53,775 nt of DNA. Origin: Candidatus Eisenbacteria bacterium (GTDB taxonomy: Bacteria > Eisenbacteria > RBG-16-71-46 > CAIMUX01 > JAHJDP01). Under the pieces are notes generated by a model. It did not search any database. It saw only the letters and a program-made list of their open reading frames with translations, and was not told the DNA's origin. Each line of letters opens with the position of its first letter. Within the stretch, counting starts at the first letter, position 1. The stretch lies in assembly GCA_018831195.1 (NCBI GenBank), contig JAHJDP010000004.1, positions 1-53,775 of the forward strand. Direction: 5' to 3'. A program made the translations under genes and the position numbers. Shown in pieces: positions 48,509 to 53,775 of the stretch.

Positions 48509-49684
48509 ATGGATTCCCCAAGAAGAATCTATATGGATTACGCCGCCACAACGCCGGTCGATCCCCGGGTGTTGGAGGCGATGATGCCCTATTTCAAGGA
48601 GAGATTTGGCAACGCTTCCAGCCGGCATCACGCTTGGGGGTGGGAAGCGGAAGAGGCGACGGTGATGGCCCGCGAGGAGGTCGCTCAGCTTATCGGCGCC
48701 GTGGCGAGAGAAATCATTTTTACCAGCGGGGCGACGGAGAGCAATAATCTGGCGCTGCGGGGGGTCGCGGAATTCCATGGGATCGATGGGGGCGCGATTG
48801 TCTCCTCGCCGGTCGAGCACTCATCTGTACTCAATGCGGTTCGCGCCCTCGCCGAGCGCGACCACACGATACACTTTCTCCCCATCGATTCCGAGGGGAG
48901 GGTATTGTTACAGGGGATTGATGAAATTCCCAACTCAACCCTTCTCATATCCGTCATGTTGGCGAATCATGAAACAGGTGTCCTTCAGCCGGTTGAAGAG
49001 ATCGGACGAATGTGCAAGGAGAGGGGGATCCTCTTTCACATTGATGCGACACAGGCGGTGGGGAAGATTCCGATCGCCGTCGACCGGCTCGGAGCCGATC
49101 TCCTATCCCTCAGCGGCCACAAGATCTATGGGCCGAAGGGGGTGGGAGCCCTTTACATTCGCAGCCGGAAACCGAGGGTTCGTCTGCGGGCGTTGATCGA
49201 GGGAGGCGGACAGGAACGAGGATTCCGCTCGGGGACGCTTAATGTACCAGGTATTGCCGGCCTTGGCGCCGCCTGCCGGCTGGCGAGGGAACAACTCGAG
49301 ATGGACCGGGAACAAATCACCCGGCAGCGAGACGAACTTCAGCGCCGGCTCATGTCGATTTCCGGGGTGCATGTTCATGGGGGAAACGCCGAGCGGGTCT
49401 GCCATATTCTTAATATAAGTGCGAAGGATCTCACCGGCGAAGGTCTCCTGACCCGCCTCAAGGGAGTGGCCGTATCCACCGGGAGCGCCTGCGCCTCCGG
49501 AAGCCTGGAACCCTCGCATGTATTGACAGCCATGGGTGTGGCGCCGCAACGGGCGCGGAATGCGATCCGTTTCAGCCTGGGACGGATGACCACGGATGAA
49601 GAGGTCGTGGCTTCCGCCTATGAAATGGAGCGGGCGATTGTGGAGGCGCGCTCCGCGGTATCAAGAAAGTTCGCCGATCCATAA
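48509..49684 (+). CDS. Cysteine desulfurase (NifS/IscS family)
   Basis: The protein has 391 residues. It is a pyridoxal-phosphate enzyme that removes sulfur from cysteine as a persulfide for Fe-S clusters and thiolated tRNA. The N-terminus IYMDYAATTPVDP, TSGATESNNLAL, the PLP lysine K205 in SGHKIYGPKG, EGGGQERGFRSGT and the persulfide cysteine C328 in STGSACASGSLEPSH are all present. The loop around C328 is long and mobile as in group I (NifS/IscS), not SufS. MtaB and MiaB upstream are Fe-S/sulfur-transfer enzymes that would use its product. No IscU gene is adjacent. Confidence 0.95.
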   Translation: MDSPRRIYMDYAATTPVDPRVLEAMMPYFKERFGNASSRHHAWGWEAEEATVMAREEVAQLIGAVAREIIFTSGATESNNLALRGVAEFHGIDGGAIVSSPVEHSSVLNAVRALAERDHTIHFLPIDSEGRVLLQGIDEIPNSTLLISVMLANHETGVLQPVEEIGRMCKERGILFHIDATQAVGKIPIAVDRLGADLLSLSGHKIYGPKGVGALYIRSRKPRVRLRALIEGGGQERGFRSGTLNVPGIAGLGAACRLAREQLEMDREQITRQRDELQRRLMSISGVHVHGGNAERVCHILNISAKDLTGEGLLTRLKGVAVSTGSACASGSLEPSHVLTAMGVAPQRARNAIRFSLGRMTTDEEVVASAYEMERAIVEARSAVSRKFADP

Positions 49685-49717
49685 TTTCTTGAGGGGTGCG
49701 GGTTGAAAAAAGGTGAC

Positions 49718-49759
49718 GAGATTCCCTTTTCCAAGGGTATATTCTCTCAAGGGAATCTC
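49718..49759 (+). promoter_or_regulatory. Perfect 11-bp inverted repeat with an alternative hairpin before the DHH gene
   Basis: GAGATTCCCTT (49718-49728) and AAGGGAATCTC (49749-49759) are perfectly complementary, flanking a TATATT (49738-49743). The first arm can also pair internally as CCCTT-TTCC-AAGGG (49724-49737), so the two structures exclude each other. It could be an operator around a -10 box or a switch in the leader. Confidence 0.4.
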
Positions 49760-49790
49760 ACGGAAAGAATGACTTGTCGTAGGGGGTGTC

Positions 49791-50816
49791 TTGGCTTCAT
49801 CAGCGCAGCATTCCATCGCCCAAACGCCGGCCTGGGATCGATTGGATGAGATGATTACCGATGCGCCATCGATTTTATTGGCCTCTCATATTTTCCCGGA
49901 AGCCGACAGTCTTGGCTCGGAGGTCGCCCTCGCCCTTTATTTGAAAACGATGGGGAAGAAGGTCAGGATCTGCAATCCGACGCCGGCGCTCCCTTCCAGC
50001 CGTTTTCTGGAGAAAATGGCGTCGGATCACGGCATTGCCATCGAAACAGGGCGACCTGAATTGGAAGATGCCGGATTAGTTATCATTCTTGACGTCTGCG
50101 ATTGGGATCATATGGGTGCTTTAGGGGCGGTCATTCGTGATAGCGGCCTTCCAAAAGTCTGTCTGGATCATCATAGTCCCCGCGGCGAGTTCGCCGACCT
50201 GGATGTTATCGAGCCCGATGCGGCGTCGGCGGGAGAGATTGTCTTTCGATACCTGGAAGCAAGAAACGCGGAGATCACGCCGGAGATTGCGACGGCAATT
50301 TATGCTTCGCTCATCTTCGATACCGGATGCTTCCGTTTGCGGAATACACGCGATGAAACCATCACTTTGGCCGCACGATTGATTGAATTCGGGGCATCCC
50401 ACGGCGAGATCTGCCGGTTGCTCTTCGAGAATGAGAATTACGGCCATCTGGAGCTTCTTCGCATGGCTTTGGGCTCCCTGGTGACCGAGTGTCATGGCCG
50501 CCTGGCCTGGACCGTCATAACAGAGGGAATGTTCAGTCGAACGGGCACGAACTTTAACGATGCCGACGGGATACTGGATCATCTGGTTATGATCGAGAAT
50601 CTCGAAGTAGGCGTCCTTTTCAGGGACTGGGAGGAAGGGGGCGTCAAGGTCACCTTCCGCTCAAAAGGACGTGTGGATGTCTCGTCGATCGCCCGCCGTC
50701 TTGGGGGAGGCGGACGGCCGACAGCCGCCGGTGTTCTGCTGCCCTTCCCGCTTCGCGAAGCATTGGAGACAGTCTTGCCCCGCATCCGGAAGATTCTCGG
50801 CGGCGGTGTAATGTAA
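49791..50816 (+). CDS. DHH-family phosphoesterase (NrnA/RecJ-like) with altered motifs
   Basis: The protein has 341 residues from TTG 49791 with GGGGGTG upstream. The family uses manganese to cleave nanoRNA, cyclic dinucleotides or pAp. Recognisable parts are ILLASHIFPEADSLGSEVAL (motif I), VIILDVCDWDH (motif II), KVCLDHHSPRG (DHH motif), and the C-terminal DHHA1 domain (KVTFRSKGRVDVSSIA, GGGGRPTAAG). Two positions differ from usual: motif I reads PEADS instead of PDGDA, and the final GGGH becomes GGGR. Activity on nanoRNA or pAp is therefore uncertain. folE follows six bases later, so both are likely transcribed together. Confidence 0.82.
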   Translation: MASSAQHSIAQTPAWDRLDEMITDAPSILLASHIFPEADSLGSEVALALYLKTMGKKVRICNPTPALPSSRFLEKMASDHGIAIETGRPELEDAGLVIILDVCDWDHMGALGAVIRDSGLPKVCLDHHSPRGEFADLDVIEPDAASAGEIVFRYLEARNAEITPEIATAIYASLIFDTGCFRLRNTRDETITLAARLIEFGASHGEICRLLFENENYGHLELLRMALGSLVTECHGRLAWTVITEGMFSRTGTNFNDADGILDHLVMIENLEVGVLFRDWEEGGVKVTFRSKGRVDVSSIARRLGGGGRPTAAGVLLPFPLREALETVLPRIRKILGGGVM

Positions 50817-50821
50817 AAATC

Positions 50822-51424
50822 ATGAGCCCAGCAGATAAAAATAAATCCCCGGCGGATATCGAGCCGGAGGTCTTTGAGAGAATGGTTCACGAAATGCTGT
50901 CCTATTTGGGTGAAGACCCCGAACGGACGGGGCTTCAAGATACTCCCAAGCGGGTTCGCAAGGCGCTCGAATATTTTACACGGGGATATCACCAAAATAT
51001 TAACGATGTCCTCAACAACGCGATTTTTGAAGAAGAATGCGATGAGATGGTTATCGTGCGGAATATCGATTTCTTCTCGCTCTGCGAGCATCACATGCTG
51101 CCGTTTTATGGCAAGGCGCATGTGGCCTACATTCCCAACGGAAAGATTGTGGGTTTGTCCAAAATTCCGCGGCTGGTCGAGGTCTTTTCCAGGCGCCTGC
51201 AGATTCAGGAGCGTATGACGCAGCAGATCGCGCGAACATTGAATGATTTGATCCATCCCAAGGGCGTCGGTGTCGTGGTGAATGGGTTTCATCTATGTGT
51301 CGCCATGCGGGGCGTGGAGAAATTGAACGCGATGGCGACAACGAGCGCGATGCTGGGGACGTTCCGTGAAAATCGCGCGACACGGGCGGAATTCATGGGC
51401 CTCATCGAAACAAAGGCGCGATGA
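50822..51424 (+). CDS. folE: GTP cyclohydrolase I
   Basis: The protein has 200 residues, starting five bases after the DHH stop. It converts GTP to 7,8-dihydroneopterin triphosphate for tetrahydrofolate. Catalytic and zinc residues lie in FFSLCEHHMLPFYG and GFHLCVAMRGVEK; other family blocks are DPERTGLQDTPKRV, IPNGKIVGLSKIPRLVEVFSRRLQ (abbreviated to GLSKIPRLVE) and AMLGTFREN. The length is normal for bacterial type I enzymes. The gene lies before a bidirectional hairpin terminator shared with the convergent GAPDH gene. Confidence 0.97.
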   Translation: MSPADKNKSPADIEPEVFERMVHEMLSYLGEDPERTGLQDTPKRVRKALEYFTRGYHQNINDVLNNAIFEEECDEMVIVRNIDFFSLCEHHMLPFYGKAHVAYIPNGKIVGLSKIPRLVEVFSRRLQIQERMTQQIARTLNDLIHPKGVGVVVNGFHLCVAMRGVEKLNAMATTSAMLGTFRENRATRAEFMGLIETKAR

Positions 51425-51466
51425 CGCTCCGGCCGATTCACGCCTGTTGAATCCGCAACATTAAAA

Positions 51467-51494
51467 CGCCCCTCGATTGTAAAACCGAGGGGCG
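51467..51494. terminator. Bidirectional terminator between folE and the type II GAPDH gene
   Basis: CGCCCCTCG and CGAGGGGCG pair perfectly across a 10-base loop. On the minus strand four Ts follow immediately, so it is best suited to end the GAPDH transcript; for folE the T-run is weak (CTCTTC). Confidence 0.7.
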
Positions 51495-51520
51495 CTCTTC
51501 ATGCGAGATGAACGGAACTT

Positions 51521-52594
51521 CTAGATCTCATCGAAGAAGTAGGGCTGCAGGCACTGGAGTCTCGCTTCCCATTCTTCCGGATACATAAACCAGAGCACCA
51601 CCGCGACACTTGACAGCAGCGAGTTGCCGTCTTGAGGCGTAAAGCTGAAGCCGATGACGCTTCCGTCACCGGTGACATGCAGCGACTGAAGCGGCACCAC
51701 GGTCTGGTTGAGAATCCGGCCGTAGTGTCCGTGATCCCGTCCAAACGAGAAGATCGCGTTGGCGGATTTTTTCTCGGTGACCGCGACTCTTTCATTGTCG
51801 CGGATGCGGGAAATGGCTTGATTCAGTGTGATGGGTTTGTTCAGGGTGATATCAAACCATACATTATGCATATACTGCGTATTCAGTTTAATGGCGGATG
51901 AGAAAAGATTCAGATCCATGCCCAATGTTTGGAAGAGGTGATAGGCATCCCGGGCGTGGTGTGTGCCGAAGCGGGGGTCGCTGTGTTTGCCGACTTGAGG
52001 GGCCGGAAGGAAAGAGCTGTCCTGGCTGATATCATTTGCCCTTCTCATCATGACGAATTTGGCCGATTTGAGGTTTTCGGGGCCCTCATGCGCCAGTACG
52101 AGGGAATGCAACAGCACGGCGATATTATGTGTGTTGCAGGATACGACTTGAACAAACTGATCTTTCCCGCGTATAAGCGCTGAATCGTTCATACCGCGGG
52201 CATACATTTTTCCAAATCCGAATTCCGAGCCTTGGGCGATAAAGCCCAGCGTGTTGTGCTTGAATTTTTCGTAAAAATCGATTTTGTTCTGGTGTCCCAC
52301 CCCGGATGGCGTGCAATCAATCACAACATCGGCGTTATTCAAAGCGTCGAGGTGATTTGAATGAACCTTCATCCCAAGGTCCTCAAAATGTGGAATCGAT
52401 TCGTCATCTGTCGACAAGAGCGCGCCACGTCTGATGAGATCAAGCACCTTGGAACGATCAGAGGTTAACGGCTGGCGTTTGTGAAAGGAGACGACGTCAA
52501 TCCCAAAATCCTTCTTAAAATCGCACAGCAGCCCGATGAGAGGCTCACCGATGGTTCCGGTGCCAACAACATGGACCTGGCGTTTCTTGCTCAT
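51521..52594 (-). CDS. Archaeal-type (type II) glyceraldehyde-3-phosphate dehydrogenase-like
   Basis: The protein has 357 residues; AAGGAGG lies about ten bases ahead of ATG 52594. The N-terminal Rossmann motif VVGTGTIGEPLI is followed by VIDCTPSGVGHQNKIDFYEKF, which is the type II GAPDH pattern, and by the catalytic cysteine C153 in QVVSCNTHNIAVLL. The classical bacterial SCTTNCL motif is absent. Type II enzymes, typical of Archaea, often use NADP. They oxidise glyceraldehyde-3-phosphate to 1,3-bisphosphoglycerate or run in reverse in gluconeogenesis. Bacterial examples are scattered and usually explained by transfer. The C-terminal region (SRIRDNERVAVTEKKSANAIF) fits the substrate domain. 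It may be a paralogue with altered substrate. Confidence 0.85.
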   Translation of the reverse strand: MSKKRQVHVVGTGTIGEPLIGLLCDFKKDFGIDVVSFHKRQPLTSDRSKVLDLIRRGALLSTDDESIPHFEDLGMKVHSNHLDALNNADVVIDCTPSGVGHQNKIDFYEKFKHNTLGFIAQGSEFGFGKMYARGMNDSALIRGKDQFVQVVSCNTHNIAVLLHSLVLAHEGPENLKSAKFVMMRRANDISQDSSFLPAPQVGKHSDPRFGTHHARDAYHLFQTLGMDLNLFSSAIKLNTQYMHNVWFDITLNKPITLNQAISRIRDNERVAVTEKKSANAIFSFGRDHGHYGRILNQTVVPLQSLHVTGDGSVIGFSFTPQDGNSLLSSVAVVLWFMYPEEWEARLQCLQPYFFDEI

Positions 52595-52866
52595 GGTTTC
52601 ATTTCCTCCTTGGGGGGCTGAAATTTCTCATGATTCCCGTCATCGAATTTCCTCCGAGGTTTGTCATCCCCAGAAAGATCTATTATTCCCTAAAAAGACC
52701 GATTTGAAAATGCCGTGACGGCGCCAGATTAACAGGAGAGCGAGAGGAGTCAAGTTTCTGGCGAGGCCGCCTTGACCAGCGGCGCCCGGGACTGAGACAA
52801 TCCCCCCATTGCGAGGTGATATTTCAGGGTCCAATAGTCCAGTTTCAGATAGGGAGGGAGAGACCC

Positions 52867-53775
52867 ATGTCGCTGGAAGATGCAGCCGGAACCCGGTTGG
52901 AGGTGAACGCCACTGGAGAGGATAGATTCGCCGCATTTCCGGTCATCGGCGCCAGACGCCGTGTGCCGCTCTTGGACGGGCGCTGGGTGAACCAAATCTT
53001 CCTTGATAACGCGGCAAGTACGAAGCCTTTTCAGGCCGTCAGTGATTTTCTGCAGGAAATCCAGCACTACTACTCCAATATTCATCGAGGGATCGGTTTC
53101 GACTCGGCCTTCTGCACCCACCGCTATGAAGAGGCCCGGGATATCATCGGTGGCTTCGTGGGATGGGATCCTTCTCGTGATGTAGTCATTCCCGTTCGAA
53201 ATACAACGGAAGGGCTCAACCTTCTCGCTAATACCATCCCATTCGAGCAGGGTGATCGTGTCTTGATCTCGCTGCTGGAGCACCACAGCAACGATCTCCC
53301 CTGGAGGGGAAAAGCCCGGGTCGAGTTGATTCCCATCGACAAAAATGGGCGGGTCGATTTTGAAAGGCTGGAAGCCCAGCTCGATCCTGCCAAGGGCCGG
53401 GTCCGGCTGATCAGCATCACGGGGGCCTCGAATGTCACGGGAATCATCCTTCCCATACACGACATCGCACAGATGGCCCATCAGCACGGAGCCTATATGA
53501 TTGTGGACGGGGCCCAGCTGGTACCGCACCGCCGGGTCCGGATGAGATCCCATGATGATCCCGGCCATATCGACTTCCTCGTTTTCAGCGCCCACAAGAT
53601 GAATTCTCCCTATGGGGAGGGGGCCGTGGTCGGACGGCGGGACCTCTTTGCCGCAGCGATTCCCTATTTGCAGGGGGGGGGCACCGTTTACTCTGTCAGC
53701 TTGGATCATGTCGTTTGGGCCGATCCACCGGACCGCCAGGAGGCGGGAACACCGAATATTCTCGGGATGTTCGCC
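52867..53775 (+). CDS. Class V aminotransferase, cysteine desulfurase/SufS-like (3' truncated by window edge)
   Basis: The frame is open from ATG 52867 (GGGAGAGA upstream) for 303 codons to the window end. It is a PLP enzyme of the SufS/CsdA group: QIFLDNAASTKPF, YYSNIHRGIG, ISLLEHHSNDLPW, SITGASNVTGIILP, VDGAQLVPH, and the PLP lysine K244 in FSAHKMNSPYGEG. The N-terminal 40 residues are an extension not usual in SufS. The catalytic Cys region lies outside the window, so whether it has persulfide activity cannot be judged. It is divergent from the type II GAPDH gene and differs in group from the IscS-like enzyme at 48509. Confidence 0.85.
   Translation, partial: MSLEDAAGTRLEVNATGEDRFAAFPVIGARRRVPLLDGRWVNQIFLDNAASTKPFQAVSDFLQEIQHYYSNIHRGIGFDSAFCTHRYEEARDIIGGFVGWDPSRDVVIPVRNTTEGLNLLANTIPFEQGDRVLISLLEHHSNDLPWRGKARVELIPIDKNGRVDFERLEAQLDPAKGRVRLISITGASNVTGIILPIHDIAQMAHQHGAYMIVDGAQLVPHRRVRMRSHDDPGHIDFLVFSAHKMNSPYGEGAVVGRRDLFAAAIPYLQGGGTVYSVSLDHVVWADPPDRQEAGTPNILGMFA

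Noticed and set aside
1-53775. tRNA, rRNA or CRISPR arrays
   Set aside because: No cloverleaf, rRNA-like stretch or regularly spaced short repeats were recognised; the only regular repeats are in the M6 coding region.

Overview
The window looks like chromosome of a Gram-negative bacterium of the FCB superphylum or a close candidate phylum (Eisenbacteria- or Krumholzibacteria-like; inferred). Reasons: several large secreted proteins end in a FlgD-like/T9SS-type sorting tail (PNPF...GVYF...R), there are many lipoproteins, two outer-membrane barrel proteins including a PorV/FadL-like one, and a DUF4159/DUF4175/TPR/'asparagine synthetase B-like' cluster typical of that group. No rRNA, tRNA, CRISPR array, transposase or prophage gene is visible. 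Both ends cut through genes: an M6 metalloprotease on the left (minus strand) and a class V aminotransferase on the right (plus strand).

Layout. 1-2574: secreted M6 protease with tandem choice-of-anchor D repeats. About 2790-6132: four unrelated small minus-strand genes separated by integron attC-like sites, with stop codons buried in the core-site sequence; this looks like a cassette array without an integrase. 6170-9833: two divergent secreted beta-propeller proteins (Asp-box and PQQ type) with sorting tails. 9982-10701: sugar nucleotidyltransferase. 10876-14565: periplasmic thioredoxin, a MauE-thioredoxin fusion and a lipoprotein behind a sigma-54-like promoter. 14770-17256: subtilisin-like protease with sorting tail. 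17520-21222: outer-membrane barrel, two related lipoproteins and an anchored protein. 21439-24051: secD-secF, closed by a strong terminator. 24250-31548: DUF4159, DUF4175, TPR and AsnB-like proteins. 31714-36512: zinc ribbon, HAD phosphatase, NnrE/NnrD, class II aldolase and glutamine synthetase. 36835-38909: lipoprotein and PorV-like barrel. 38910-39504: long gene-free stretch with a sigma-54-like promoter and a probable structured RNA. 39505-39942: DUF4870 protein. 40105-43439 (minus): cobalamin adenosyltransferase and B12-dependent ribonucleotide reductase, with tandem NrdR boxes upstream. 43706-44596 (minus): LysR regulator. 44953-47698: mtaB and miaB tRNA methylthiotransferases. 47676-48284 (minus): membrane protein. 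48509-51424: cysteine desulfurase, DHH phosphoesterase, folE. 51521-52594 (minus): archaeal-type (type II) GAPDH. 52867-end: SufS-like aminotransferase.

The parts that work together most clearly are: ribonucleotide reductase NrdJ with the enzyme that makes its adenosylcobalamin cofactor (ATGA start-stop overlap, NrdR control); the exported proteins with matching C-terminal tails plus a PorV-like barrel (T9SS-like export, inferred); secD-secF for Sec export; and cysteine desulfurase supplying sulfur that the neighbouring Fe-S enzymes MtaB and MiaB would need. The best candidates for something new are the integrase-less cassette array, the sigma-54-associated structured RNA near 39180-39409, and the conserved but functionally unassigned DUF4159/DUF4175/TPR/AsnB-like cluster.
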